A stretch of 64,000 nt of DNA from Kamptonema formosum PCC 10802 (GCF_000332335.1 NZ_KB235949.1:108830-172829); one strand, 5' to 3'. Positions 9,731-19,051 are shown, counted from the first letter of the stretch. A program made the numbers and translations. The notes: generated by a model not told the origin, from the letters alone.

Positions 9731-10444
9731 ATGAAAACTAAACTGCTCACTGCCCTAACTGCCGGCGCTGCTGCCGCAACTGCCCTGCTAGGCTTCTCCG
9801 GTTCTGCCCACGCTTTCGGATTTGGAACGAGCGGCATCAGCTTTGGCCAAGACACACAGGTCAAATTTACTTTTGTGCAAAGCACGGGGGCCAACCTGTC
9901 AAACCTGGGAATCTACGAGGTCAATGGCAATACGGTAGGGGCGAAAGTGGCCAACCTATTCCAGGAAAGCCAGAGGTCAGATAACTTCAACAGCATTGGT
10001 AACACGGCAGCCAAGGCGACCGGATATTTGGGAACGGCGGCCAACTTGACGGGGCCGGCTCAGGTGTCCTTCACGTTCCTGGCCAATAAAGTGTACACCC
10101 TGGGCCTGTTCAACCAGGGCTGGACCAGCAGCTGGACGCGCTACTCGACAACCGCCTTAAACACTAAGTACGGACTCCAGCACGCCGTGTTTGGGTCATC
10201 AGGCTCTAAGAGCGCTGACGGTCAGGCATTGGCCGGCGTTAACAGCTACCAGTCTTCCAATCCGTTTGTTGGCGGAGGCATTACAATTGGCTTCGAGGAT
10301 GCGGCAGACGGTGGCGACCGCGACTACAACGACTTCATCGTCAATGCACAAGCAGTCCCCGAACCAATCACGATGGGAGGGCTAGCCCTGGGGTTCGGCA
10401 GTATGGTAATGGCTCGCCGGCGCATGAACCGCAAAAGCGCATAA
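9731..10444 (+). CDS. Secreted PEP-CTERM protein with DUF4114-type domain
   Basis: The 237-residue protein starts with a classic signal peptide (MKTKLLTALTAGAAAATALL, cleavage expected after SAHA). The middle forms a beta-rich domain ending in ITIGFEDAADGGDRDYNDFI, the DUF4114 signature also seen in the gene at the left edge. The C-terminus is a PEP-CTERM sorting tag: AVPEP, a hydrophobic helix, then the basic stretch ARRRMNRK. PEP-CTERM tags are recognised and cut by exosortases; an exosortase gene lies 630 bases downstream. A role in the extracellular matrix or sheath is inferred. Confidence 0.9.
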   Translation: MKTKLLTALTAGAAAATALLGFSGSAHAFGFGTSGISFGQDTQVKFTFVQSTGANLSNLGIYEVNGNTVGAKVANLFQESQRSDNFNSIGNTAAKATGYLGTAANLTGPAQVSFTFLANKVYTLGLFNQGWTSSWTRYSTTALNTKYGLQHAVFGSSGSKSADGQALAGVNSYQSSNPFVGGGITIGFEDAADGGDRDYNDFIVNAQAVPEPITMGGLALGFGSMVMARRRMNRKSA

Positions 10445-11077
10445 ACAAAAGGGTCGTGGGATTTTTAAACAGAATTGCAAGTCATCAGTCAGAGCAGTTG
10501 GCCCCGGCGGCTAGCTGCTTTAGAGTGCTATAGAGTGCCCGCAGAACGGCTTACATCCGTTACATCTCTACAGTCCGCAGGGTGCGTCCTTATTTGGTAA
10601 GTACACCGAAATGTCTTGGCACAAGTGCGGTTTTTGAAGTCCCCCTCTCCCCCACCTCTCCCCCCACCCCTCACCCCGTCGTGTCTCCGGCCAACCCCCT
10701 CTGATCCGCTGAGAAGATTTTTATCAAAGTGGGACGCTCCCGGTCCGCAAGCCCACGGCCTGCTGGGCCCATCTTCTGGGATGATGGCTGCTCCCTGTGC
10801 TGGCTGCCTTTTATGAAGCTTTTATAAAGAAACGAGAGGGATTTCTGCGCAATTCTACGGAAATCCCAGCGTGAGGGGGGTGAGGCTCAAAGGCGCGGTA
10901 GATAAGTGGGGCAGCAATCGGGGCAACTTAAGATAGTATGGTCTAGGAGCCGGTCTAGCAGGGGTTACAATCCTGCCAAATTGGCGGCAAAACTCAGCAT
11001 AAGCTGACCTTCTTTTAGGGATTAAAGAAGCAAATACTAAACCTTGAGGCCGCTGAAACTGCAAACAGGGAGCTGCG
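10445..11077. other. Intergenic region between the PEP-CTERM and exosortase genes
   Basis: No supported gene; open frames here are short and of low-complexity composition. A hairpin with GGGATTTC/GAAATCCC arms lies at about 10839-10866. Its word GATTTCTGCGCAATTCTAC recurs, slightly altered, at about 13398-13418 just before the TnpB remnant. The exosortase promoter is expected at about 10960-11060. Confidence 0.5.
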
Positions 11078-11929
11078 ATGACTCAAATGGACTGGCTCAA
11101 AAGTGTGCCAAAGCAGAAATTATTTGTGCTGGGCATAGCAGCAAGTTTAATAGCTGTCCAGCTTTATTTGGCAGACAGATTTAAGATGGTTGAGCTCTTT
11201 GGCACGAGTGCCTTGGCTTGGGGGGCATCGTCGTTCCTGCTGTGGGAAAAGCAAGACACCCTGAATCTGAAAAGCGGGGTTTTCTCCAAATTTTTTGGCG
11301 GAACTCTGATAGCTTTGGTACTGTTAAAGAGTTTGTCCCTGTCTGAGTATCACTGGTTTATTCGCCTCTCCCCTTTGATTTCAGCTGTGAGTCTGGGGCT
11401 GGCCGTCTCTGGCGTGAGAGGATTAAAGCAATATTGGCAGGAACTGCTTATCCTGTGTTTTCCCGCCCTCTCTCCCGCACCGGCGATTTTAGTAAAGACG
11501 ATTGATTTAACGACTTTAACGGCTAAAGTTTCAGGAATGCTGCTTTGGTACTTGGGATTTGCAGTATCTCGCCAAGGTGCCTTTTTATTTTTGGCAAATA
11601 AGAGTGTAGAAGTCGGTACGGGCTGTTCTGGCTTGAGTGTCATCATGCAGATGGTGATGCTGGCGATTCTGTTTTTATTTATGTTCCCCACAAACAGGAA
11701 GCAGAAAATATTAGTGCCGGCTGTGGCGGTATTCGTGGGATTTGCGGTCAATGTGGTGCGGGTGGCTCTCATGGCTTATCTGGTGGCGCACTCCACTGAA
11801 GGAGCGTTTGAATACTGGCACTTTGGGCAGGGGTCTGTAATCTTTTCGATGATTGCAGCAGCGATTTTCGGGCTGTTCTGCCATTTCTGGATACTGCGAA
11901 ATGAACCGGAAAATCAGGACGCCGGCTAG
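11078..11929 (+). CDS. Exosortase (cyanoexosortase A-like), PEP-CTERM-sorting membrane protease
   Basis: The 283-residue integral membrane protein has about eight helices and the three catalytic signatures of the exosortase/archaeosortase family in order: VGTGCSGLSV (nucleophile Cys near residue 183), NVVRVALMA (Arg near 228) and YWHFGQGS (His near 248). Exosortases cut PEP-CTERM proteins at the membrane and hand them to the envelope or exterior. The PEP-CTERM gene lies upstream and an HpsJ-like gene downstream, an arrangement I associate with the cyanobacterial type A enzymes. Subtype assignment is by context and memory. Confidence 0.88.
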   Translation: MTQMDWLKSVPKQKLFVLGIAASLIAVQLYLADRFKMVELFGTSALAWGASSFLLWEKQDTLNLKSGVFSKFFGGTLIALVLLKSLSLSEYHWFIRLSPLISAVSLGLAVSGVRGLKQYWQELLILCFPALSPAPAILVKTIDLTTLTAKVSGMLLWYLGFAVSRQGAFLFLANKSVEVGTGCSGLSVIMQMVMLAILFLFMFPTNRKQKILVPAVAVFVGFAVNVVRVALMAYLVAHSTEGAFEYWHFGQGSVIFSMIAAAIFGLFCHFWILRNEPENQDAG

Positions 11930-11939
11930 TGATGGAAAC

Positions 11940-11960
11940 CGCTCGGGGTTTTGCCGAGCG
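11940..11960 (+). terminator. Possible terminator hairpin after exosortase
   Basis: CGCTCGG and CCGAGCG form a 7-bp stem around a GGTTTTG loop, 10 bases after the stop codon. No T-run follows, so intrinsic termination is uncertain. Confidence 0.4.
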
Positions 11961-12564
11961 AATCGGGCGGGCTCTCCTGTGTTAACTAACCGCCATATAT
12001 GTTAATAAAATGCTGGCTTTAATTGCTACGAACCAAATATATCGAGAGTTGAGATTGCTTGGTAAATCATTTAAACTGTATATCAAGAAGTGGGTGAACT
12101 GCCGAGATAGGGGGGCTGGCCGCAGGAAAGCCGCCCTTCGGCACAACCCGTTGCCGGTGCCTTGAGGGAAGGCACCTTGCGAACGGGTAAACTGACATTA
12201 GCCAGGACCATTAGGGCTGGTTTCTCTGGCCTGTTCGCTCCCCAAAAGGAAGCGCAGTTGAGGGCGTGTGTCAAACCTGGCCGCAGGAGGGTCAAAGCGT
12301 TCCCAGCTTTTGTTAAACCAGAAGAGCTGCTCTGAGCAGTTTCGCACTGCAATGCTTTGGTTCCTCGGTGGGAAAAGCTGCGAGACGGGCTCAGCATGCT
12401 AGCTGTGCTGTTCATCCCTAGAGAGACGGCTTCCTCCAAGGAATGCCCACAAGCGTCCTAGAAACTGCGCGGTTTTTCTGGTAAGAGCCGATCGAGGCTG
12501 CGCTTCGCGCCACCTTTAGAAGACAATAGGACACGATTACTCTCACATTCAGAGTGCCAATTTT
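11961..12564. other. Intergenic region with strong secondary structure, no recognised gene
   Basis: The 600-base stretch contains a long stem-loop at 12147-12187, CCCGTT...AACGGG enclosing GGTGCCTT...AAGGCACC, and other potential stems (GCGCGAAGCGC near 12501-12511 read on the minus strand, GAGCAGTT near 12335). A 118-residue minus-strand frame (12083-12439) has no domain I recognise and a composition of noncoding type. Candidates are an unannotated structured RNA or the end of a decayed mobile element; a TnpB remnant lies 900 bases downstream. No known RNA family was recognised. Confidence 0.35.
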
Positions 12565-13266
12565 ATGAGCGGATCGCAAGGCGAAGAAGGGCAGTCTATA
12601 TACAGGCTGCGCTGGATAGGCTACGGGCTATTGGTGTTAGCGTTAATTGACGCCATTCAGGTTTTGATCCCACCAACTGCTGCGGCTGTTGGCAACCCTG
12701 AATGGGTGTTGCAGACGATCGGGGCTCTGGTAGAGCGGGTGCCCGTCCCCCTGTTGGGGCTGGCCCTGGTCTTTTTTGGGGAGGACATGGAACGGACAGG
12801 ATTGGAAAGGACTTTCTTGAGCTTGCTGTCCTGGGTGTCCCTGCTGCTGGCGGTGCTGTCTCTGCTGCTGATTCCCCCCGGACTGGCTTACACCTTCAAG
12901 ATCAATAGCCAAAACAACCAGCAAATCGCCGCCCAAGCGGCGGGACAGCTCAAGCAGCTGCAAGACGTTGAAACTCAAGTCACTCAGGGAAGCGCTCAAG
13001 ACATACAGAATCTGGCGACCCAGCTGAACAGTTTGGGGTTGAAAGTGGACAGCCAAAAACCTGAGGAAGTGAGAAGCCAAATCCTGGAGAAAGTTATCGG
13101 TGCCAAAAAGGACATCCAACCCCAAGCTCAAGCCGCGCAGTCGAATCTGCGTATGGCGCTGCTGAAAAATTCTGTCAAGTGGAACCTCGGGGCTCTGATC
13201 TCTAGCGCTTTATTTTTTACCATTTGGCGCAGCACCGGCTGGACGAGACGCCGGCGGGGCTACTGA
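12565..13266 (+). CDS. HpsJ-like membrane protein, exosortase-associated
   Basis: The 233-residue protein has membrane segments near 14-35, 57-72 and 87-112, then a soluble coiled-coil-like stretch at about 115-195 rich in Gln, Ala and Lys (NQQIAAQAAGQLKQLQDVE), and a final membrane segment near 203-220 followed by a basic tail TRRRRGY. This layout matches the HpsJ family, first named for hormogonium polysaccharide secretion in Nostoc and also found beside cyanobacterial exosortases. Its position after the exosortase supports a link between PEP-CTERM sorting and polysaccharide export. The biochemical role is unknown. Confidence 0.75.
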   Translation: MSGSQGEEGQSIYRLRWIGYGLLVLALIDAIQVLIPPTAAAVGNPEWVLQTIGALVERVPVPLLGLALVFFGEDMERTGLERTFLSLLSWVSLLLAVLSLLLIPPGLAYTFKINSQNNQQIAAQAAGQLKQLQDVETQVTQGSAQDIQNLATQLNSLGLKVDSQKPEEVRSQILEKVIGAKKDIQPQAQAAQSNLRMALLKNSVKWNLGALISSALFFTIWRSTGWTRRRRGY

Positions 13267-13465
13267 GCCGGCGTTTCCAGCAGCCCGGAAGGCATTGCGC
13301 CGGTGTGGCCACACCGGCCCCGCCCGGGCGCTCGGGCGCTCGGGCACCGGCACCCCCTTTGCCGGTGTGACGCCGGGAGAGGTAAAATTTAATCCTGGAT
13401 TTCTTGCGCAATCCTACAAAACGTGATACAATACATACAGACCTGTGAAAAATTGACATAGCCCA

Positions 13466-13667
13466 ACGGTCAGATCCGCAGGGGGCAAATGTCCACACCC
13501 GCTTGGGTGGATCTAAAGTTTTCCACTGTCCCAGTTGCGGGTTTACGATATCGCCAGACTGGAATGGTGCTTTCGGGATCTTCCTGAAAGCTTTGCGGGA
13601 TACCGCCTCTATCACTTTTATCGGTGAAGCGTGCTATGGCTGCACTGTCCGGGAATGCCTGGAATAA
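13466..13667 (+). pseudogene. C-terminal remnant of a TnpB-type (IS200/IS605) protein
   Basis: The frame ending at 13665-13667 (TAA) reads GANVHTRLGGSKVFHCPSCG and continues FTISPDWNGAFGIFLKALRDT. This is the end of the TnpB zinc finger (second CPxCG pair) followed by the RDxNGAxGIFLRALRDT-like RuvC III segment; the usual catalytic Asp position is kept as D in SPDWN. The first CxxC pair and the rest of the roughly 400-residue protein are absent, so the element is dead. A strong terminator follows at 13712. Confidence 0.75.
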
Positions 13668-13711
13668 TGTCGCGTAAATGTATCAGCGAATTCTCATATT
13701 TTTTGGGGATA

Positions 13712-13742
13712 TAGGTTAGCACACCTGTGCTAACCTACTTTT
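13712..13742 (+). terminator. Rho-independent terminator
   Basis: TAGGTTAGCACA and TGTGCTAACCTA form a perfect 12-bp stem with a two-base loop, followed by CTTTTTC. It ends the TnpB remnant or reads from hpsJ; it is the best intrinsic terminator seen in the window. Confidence 0.8.
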
Positions 13743-14054
13743 TCATGTACCCTCACTGCTACCGAAGCCGGTCCCTAGCCCCTATCTCTGGCCCTATGCA
13801 GATTCCCCCTGACTCCCGTGTTTTGCCCTCTTTGAGCCAATGTGGCGGTTTGACAGAGGTGTGCCCGGGCAAGCGCACCCACCCCAACGGCTCGACAGCG
13901 AAGCCGATATGAGTTTAAATAATTGAAACCAGCCGGAGCGCTGGGTTGCCCAGCTCAATCAAACCATCCGGGTGAGCAAAAGCGAGGTTGAATTGAATAC
14001 AGTCCCCGCCCGCAGGGGAGAGCAGTAGAACGGAAACTAAATCCCTTAAAGCGC
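13743..14054. other. Intergenic region upstream of the APC permease
   Basis: No gene seen. Short open frames lack coding features. The permease promoter is expected here. Confidence 0.4.
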
Positions 14055-15374
14055 GTGAATTCAAACCAGAATCAAGACCAACGTCTCATCAGCCTGTTCA
14101 CAGCTTGCTGCATGGTAGTCGCCAACATGATCGGAACGGGCGTCTTCACCAGTCTCGGCTTCCAGGCGGGGGATATCAAATCGGGCTTTGCCTTGCTGTG
14201 TTTGTGGCTAGTCGGCGGCATCTTGGCGCTTTGCGGTGCCCTCTGCTACGGCGAACTCGCTGCAGTGATGCCCCGATCGGGGGGTGAGTATCACTATCTG
14301 TCCAAGATTTACCATCCGGCAGTCGGCTTCCTTTCAGGATGGCTTTCCGCTACAGTAGGCTTTGCCGCACCGATTGCCGCTGCAGCGATGGCGCTGGGGC
14401 AGTATTTCTCCCAAGTCTTTCCAGTCTTCCACCCGACAGCAATCGCCGTGGCGGTGGCGGTGGGGGTTTCGCTGATTCACACGCGGGATGTCAAACTGGG
14501 AACTTACTTTCAAAATGGCTTCACCCTGCTGAAAATCCTGCTGATCCTCACCCTAGTTGTTTGCGGGCTGTGGCTGGGCAAACCCCAGGATATAGGATTT
14601 TTGCCCGGTTCGGAAGACCTGAACCTGATTTTTAGCTCTCCCTTTGCCATTTCCCTGGTATTTGTGATGTATGCCTATTCCGGCTGGAATGCTTCTATCT
14701 ACATTGCCAGCGAGGTGAGAGAGCCGGAAAAAAATATTCCGCGCTCTTTATTGGCGGGGACTTTAATCGTGATGGCGATCTACCTGGCAGTAAACTTCAT
14801 TTTTCTCCACACCACGCCCATAGAAGCCCTGGCCGAGGCGAAAGAAAAGGTAGGGGCTGTAGCCGCCAAACAGATTTTCGGGGAGTTGGGCGGGAATATC
14901 ATGAGCCTGCTGATCTCGCTCGGACTTGTCTCTTCCATCAGCTCTATGGTTTGGGCCGGCCCGAGAGTGACGCAGACGATCGGCGAGGATATCCCCTTCT
15001 TTAAACTGCTGGCAACCACCAATGCAAAGGGCATTCCTTATTACGCTATACTCGCCCAGCTCGCTATCGTATTAGTCCTGGTGATTACCTCCAGTTTTGA
15101 GTCGGTTATCACCTATCTGGGCTTCACCCTCACCCTGTCTTCTTTCCTCACGGTTTTCGGGGTATTTGCCCACAGGTTCAAGTATCCTGACGTTCCCAGA
15201 CCCTATAAAACATGGGGCTATCCGGTGACGCCGATCGTTTTTCTGGCTATCAGTCTCTGGATGCTGGTATTTATTTTCACCGGCAAACCAACGGAATCAC
15301 TGGCGGGGTTGGGGACGATTCTTCTCGGTCTGCCGGTTTACTTCTTTGCTGACAAGCAGCGACTTGTTTCTTAG
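14055..15374 (+). CDS. APC-family amino acid permease
   Basis: The 439-residue protein has twelve predicted membrane helices. Helix 1 carries NMIGTGVFTSLGFQ, the unwound substrate-binding segment of APC transporters, and later segments keep YAYSGWNASIYIASEVREPE, the helix 6 region. It probably imports or exchanges an amino acid or polyamine; the substrate cannot be read from the sequence. Translation begins at GTG 14055. The lipoprotein gene follows after 36 bases on the same strand, so they may be co-transcribed. Confidence 0.88.
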   Translation: MNSNQNQDQRLISLFTACCMVVANMIGTGVFTSLGFQAGDIKSGFALLCLWLVGGILALCGALCYGELAAVMPRSGGEYHYLSKIYHPAVGFLSGWLSATVGFAAPIAAAAMALGQYFSQVFPVFHPTAIAVAVAVGVSLIHTRDVKLGTYFQNGFTLLKILLILTLVVCGLWLGKPQDIGFLPGSEDLNLIFSSPFAISLVFVMYAYSGWNASIYIASEVREPEKNIPRSLLAGTLIVMAIYLAVNFIFLHTTPIEALAEAKEKVGAVAAKQIFGELGGNIMSLLISLGLVSSISSMVWAGPRVTQTIGEDIPFFKLLATTNAKGIPYYAILAQLAIVLVLVITSSFESVITYLGFTLTLSSFLTVFGVFAHRFKYPDVPRPYKTWGYPVTPIVFLAISLWMLVFIFTGKPTESLAGLGTILLGLPVYFFADKQRLVS

Positions 15375-15410
15375 AACCCTAAAATTTCCAGCAATAATTA
15401 GTTCAAATCC

Positions 15411-16670
15411 ATGAACAGAACAAAACTCCCGTATTTACTGCTGGCTGCGATTCCGGCTCTGTTTTTTTTCCAGTCCTGCACGAATAACACTAAGGTAGGG
15501 ACAGAAAGTTCTGTCCCAGGCAACAGCCCAACTGGCAATCAGGGACAGTCCGCACAGCCTGCCGGCGCGGCTCAAGATTTGCAAAAATCAGCTCCCCAAT
15601 TCGATGAGAAGAAGTCGGCAAAATTGACGGATGCGGCTAAGTTTATCGCCGGCATGAAGGTGGATGCCTCCAGTCCGATCGCTTCCCTGCAAAACACTAG
15701 AGCCTGGAGCGATCATGCGTCTTACCTTGACAGTGCGTGGGGGAAACTGGACGCTCAACAGCTGTCGAAAATCCGACAATGGTCGCAGGCGGAACTGGCG
15801 TCACTCAATGCATCTTCTCCTACAATATTCTATCCCTTTAGCGGGCCAGACTTTTTGTACGCCTATTCGTTTTTCCCGAAAGGCAGCGAGTATATTATGG
15901 CCGGTTTGGAGCCGGTGGGAGACATCCCCGAGCTGGAGAACATCCCAGAGTCGCAACTGGATAAAAAGTTGCGGTCAATCGACACAGCTCTCTACGCTAT
16001 CCTGCAATTGAGCTTTTTCCGCACCAATGATATGAAGGAAGATTTGGCGGAAAAAGGCGTTATTCCCATTTTGTTCGTCTTTCTGGCCCGCACCAACAAT
16101 CAGATACTCGACGCCCAGCACATCAGCCTGGACAAGACCGGCAAGATCCAGGCGGTCGATGGGGCTCAAAAAGACGGTGCGGATCAAAAGTTGATTCCGG
16201 GGGTGAAGATTTCATTCCTCCCTGCAGGAGAAACCCAGCCGCGCACACTGTATTATTTCTCTGCCGATTTATCCAATGATGCGCTAGATCAAACTGCGGA
16301 ATTCAATACCTTTGTCAAACAGTTACAAAAACCGGTAACATACCTGAAGGCGGCATCTTACCTGATGTACCGCGACAGTTTTTCCAGCATCCGCAATCTG
16401 ATTCTCGAACAGAGCAACAGCCTGCTGCAGGATGATTCCGGAATGCCGGTCAGCTATTTTGACTCCTCCAAGTGGGACTTGAAGTTTTACGGCAACTACA
16501 CGCGCCCGATCCCTCTGTTCAGTGTCAGGGAGCAGCCCGATCTGAGGAAGATTTATCAAAGCGATAAGAGCATTAAGCCCCTGGATTTTGGTATTGGCTA
16601 CCAGTTTGAACTCGGTCAGTCGAATTTAATGCTGGCGCTCTCCAAGCAGCAGCCGCAATCCAAACCCTAG
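15411..16670 (+). CDS. Predicted lipoprotein of unknown function
   Basis: The 419-residue protein begins with a lipoprotein signal: basic MNRTK, a hydrophobic stretch and the lipobox FFFQSC with Cys23 as the expected lipidation site, followed by a Ser/Thr/Gln-rich linker. The mature part (about residues 60-410) looks globular, with many Tyr/Phe and no motif I recognise. It follows the APC permease with a short gap, suggesting a joint envelope role, but this is only context. Confidence 0.75.
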   Translation: MNRTKLPYLLLAAIPALFFFQSCTNNTKVGTESSVPGNSPTGNQGQSAQPAGAAQDLQKSAPQFDEKKSAKLTDAAKFIAGMKVDASSPIASLQNTRAWSDHASYLDSAWGKLDAQQLSKIRQWSQAELASLNASSPTIFYPFSGPDFLYAYSFFPKGSEYIMAGLEPVGDIPELENIPESQLDKKLRSIDTALYAILQLSFFRTNDMKEDLAEKGVIPILFVFLARTNNQILDAQHISLDKTGKIQAVDGAQKDGADQKLIPGVKISFLPAGETQPRTLYYFSADLSNDALDQTAEFNTFVKQLQKPVTYLKAASYLMYRDSFSSIRNLILEQSNSLLQDDSGMPVSYFDSSKWDLKFYGNYTRPIPLFSVREQPDLRKIYQSDKSIKPLDFGIGYQFELGQSNLMLALSKQQPQSKP

Positions 16671-16696
16671 TCGCTCCAGGGAATCTTGAGGTGATG

Positions 16697-16729
16697 AGAA
16701 ACCCGGTTTCTTAAAGAAACCGGGTTTCT
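16697..16729. repeat. Palindromic repeat, AGAAACCCGG family, copy 1
   Basis: Perfect inverted repeat of AGAAACCCGGTTTCTT. It lies between the convergent lipoprotein and desaturase genes, where it could terminate transcription in both directions. One of eight copies in the window. Confidence 0.9.
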
Positions 16730-16821
16730 TCACCCCGAAACCCTCCCCTGCAGCTGGGGCCAAATCTTATTTGATTATTAGACCCCAGGCAGAGCAAGGT
16801 TTGCCACCGGCATCCTGCGGT

Positions 16822-17922
16822 TTATTTAGCTTCAGCGAGTTGTGTTTCAGGAGAAGATCCCATTGCTTTCAGCAAGCGATAATTAGAAGCGACCGCCCCT
16901 GTAAAGGTAGGATACACCTTATACTCCACACCGAATTCTTCGCAAACTTCTCGGACAATTTTCGATATCTGCGGGTAGTGAATGTGACAGATATGCGGGA
17001 AAAGGTGGTGGGTGACTTGATGGTTAAGCCCCCCCATGTACCAGTTGAAAAATGGGCTGTCAGTAGCAAAATCAACCGTTGTCCGCACTTGGCAAATCGC
17101 CCACTCGTCATCAATTTCCTGCGTCACAGGATCGGGAGTTAAAAACTCGGCTGTTTCCATCACATGAGCCAGCATAAAAACGACACATATCGTAAAACCA
17201 TAGGTCATGTACGTTAGCGAAACCCCCAGCAGCACCTCCAGCGGAGTGTAGCCAATTGCTAAAGGCAGACCTATGACGTAGCCCAGCCAAAGAACCTTGA
17301 ATCCCAGCAGGGTTATCAACTCTGAGGTTTTCGGTTTGGGGATGACATGCTCGTGATATTTGCCTTTGATTAAAATCAAATAAACATCATATACAGACCA
17401 ATAGAAAGGTATAAACAAGTAGATAAACCAGGTGTAAATGTGCTGGAAGCGTTGAAACCACTGGTGTTCTTGAGTGGGAGACATCCGCACCAGACCGTCC
17501 CCATGTATTTCCACATCATGGCCCAAGATATTTGTGTAAGTGTGGTGAAGGAAGTTATGGCGATATCTCCACAAATAACTTGAAAGTCCTATGAAGTCGT
17601 AAGTTAACCCCAACACACGATTTACCTGCGGGTTAGAAGAATAACCGCCGTGATTGGCATCATGCCCCACATTAAAGGAAAAAGCAGCTATTCCCAGGGC
17701 TAGAATCACACAGCCAAGCAGCTTCACCGGCACAGCCGCCGGTACGAACAGAACAAACATCCAAGATGAAATCACCCACGCGCAAATTATTGCGGTCTTC
17801 AGGTACATCTGAGGATTGTCTCGCTGAGATAGGCCCTCCTTCTCAAAATAAGCCTCCACTCGCCGGTTGAGCTCTTTTCGGAAACCGAGCTTTTTGGAAA
17901 ACGTAACTTTGGCCTGTGTCAT
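16822..17922 (-). CDS. desD: Acyl-lipid delta-6 fatty acid desaturase
   Basis: The 366-residue membrane enzyme closely resembles the Synechocystis delta-6 desaturase as I remember it, over its whole length. It has the three His boxes that bind the di-iron centre: HDANH near residues 87-91, HNFLHH near 122-127 and HQVTHH near 305-310. It introduces a double bond at C6 of glycerolipid-bound linoleic or linolenic acid, giving gamma-linolenic or stearidonic acid. Like the cyanobacterial enzyme it has no fused cytochrome b5 domain. Delta-6 activity is inferred from similarity. Confidence 0.93.
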   Translation of the reverse strand: MTQAKVTFSKKLGFRKELNRRVEAYFEKEGLSQRDNPQMYLKTAIICAWVISSWMFVLFVPAAVPVKLLGCVILALGIAAFSFNVGHDANHGGYSSNPQVNRVLGLTYDFIGLSSYLWRYRHNFLHHTYTNILGHDVEIHGDGLVRMSPTQEHQWFQRFQHIYTWFIYLFIPFYWSVYDVYLILIKGKYHEHVIPKPKTSELITLLGFKVLWLGYVIGLPLAIGYTPLEVLLGVSLTYMTYGFTICVVFMLAHVMETAEFLTPDPVTQEIDDEWAICQVRTTVDFATDSPFFNWYMGGLNHQVTHHLFPHICHIHYPQISKIVREVCEEFGVEYKVYPTFTGAVASNYRLLKAMGSSPETQLAEAK

Positions 17923-18481
17923 TTTACCTCATATGTACGAACCGATTTAGCATTATACCCTTTGGCAGCAGATTGCGCGTCAAATCAAGCCCGCTCGCCC
18001 TAAAAAATAGGAAAAATAGGACCCTTGTCGGCTGCCAGGATATTTTGCCCCCACCGGCACCGAACGGAGTGCCGGCTGAGTATCGCTCTTAAGAATATCA
18101 GGATTTTCACGCTTTCGATCGGGGAAATCTAATTTTTTTGTTAAAAACCGCCTTTCCCACTTGCCCCGCACAGGGATACCCAAATCTTAGCCAGCCCTTT
18201 GCATCTTGGCCGTTAGTGAGTTTCCCGCTAAATCGATTCAACTTTCTAGAATACCACAGCGCGCAGCGCGGCACAAAGAAGGGTGCCCGCCTGTCCACCC
18301 AACCTGCAGCCCGCTGGACTGGAGGCCGGCGAAATCTCAGCCCTGGCAGTATATCACACCGGCGTGCCGAGAGCGAAACTTTCTGAAACCAAGCCGGTGC
18401 GGCCATGGGCGCTGCGGGCCACCTGCAACGCCGGCTCTGCCGGTGCCCTGCAGGAATCCTGTGGCCTTCGCCCTAAATTCT
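17923..18481. other. Intergenic region, desaturase promoter side
   Basis: The desD promoter lies at the left end. The rest has CCGGC-rich short palindromes (for example 18051-18076) and mutually overlapping open frames without domain features. No gene is supported. Confidence 0.45.
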
Positions 18482-18883
18482 CTAGTTGGCGCTCTCCAAA
18501 AGCGCCAGTGCCCGAGCGAACACAGGTTCCCCGGCGCGACTTTGCAGAATTGAGCGAGCAAATTCAACCAGTTCCCAATCCGGGGTGCTGTCGTTCTGGA
18601 TGAGTTTGCTTGCGGAATAGTAGCTGACATCCCCAACCATTAATTCATTCGTTTTCCCTGTTTGCAGGCGCGATTGCTCCTGATTCCATGAAACGCACTT
18701 CCCTCGAAAAGTCAGCTGAAACCAGACAATCTCGCCATCTTTCAATTCAAAAAACACATCAAAATAAGGCTCGTCTCCTTGATACCATATTCGGATTTGC
18801 CGGCTATCTTTTTCGGCTCGTAATAGCTTCGGATCGATCCGGTAGAGTGAAGCTCCTAGCGCTGCAATTTCCTTCTGATTCAT
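18482..18883 (-). CDS. Hypothetical protein of 133 residues
   Basis: Starts at the ATG of MNQKEIAALGASLYRIDPKL; the frame is open further upstream but the added residues look noncoding. The protein reads as a small alpha/beta domain with alternating acidic and aromatic strands (WYQGDEPYFDVFFELKDGEI) and a helical C-terminus. I do not recognise the family. It may be a small adaptor or immunity-like protein, but nothing around it supports a role. Confidence 0.6.
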   Translation of the reverse strand: MNQKEIAALGASLYRIDPKLLRAEKDSRQIRIWYQGDEPYFDVFFELKDGEIVWFQLTFRGKCVSWNQEQSRLQTGKTNELMVGDVSYYSASKLIQNDSTPDWELVEFARSILQSRAGEPVFARALALLESAN

Positions 18884-19051
18884 AGTGGCCCCCATTTTGC
18901 CATTCCGGCCCACTCTCACCTGTTTGCCCTTCGTTCGCAGGCTAGACGCCCCGACTGCCGGCTTGAACCCATCACAGACCATTGTAGCGAGTTTGCTCAG
19001 AGGGTGTTTATAAAGTAATTCTTAAGCCTGAGTGGGGCCCGAAACCTGTCC

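Noticed and set aside
10616-11064. Short open frames before the exosortase gene
   Set aside because: Low-complexity Pro/Ser/Leu products without ribosome-binding sites.
12083-12439. 118-residue minus-strand frame between exosortase and hpsJ
   Set aside because: No domain, no convincing ribosome-binding site, and composition like the surrounding noncoding DNA; kept as an unexplained structured region.
18107-18636. Four overlapping open frames between desD and the hypothetical gene
   Set aside because: They contradict each other, are driven by GC-rich composition and show no family features.
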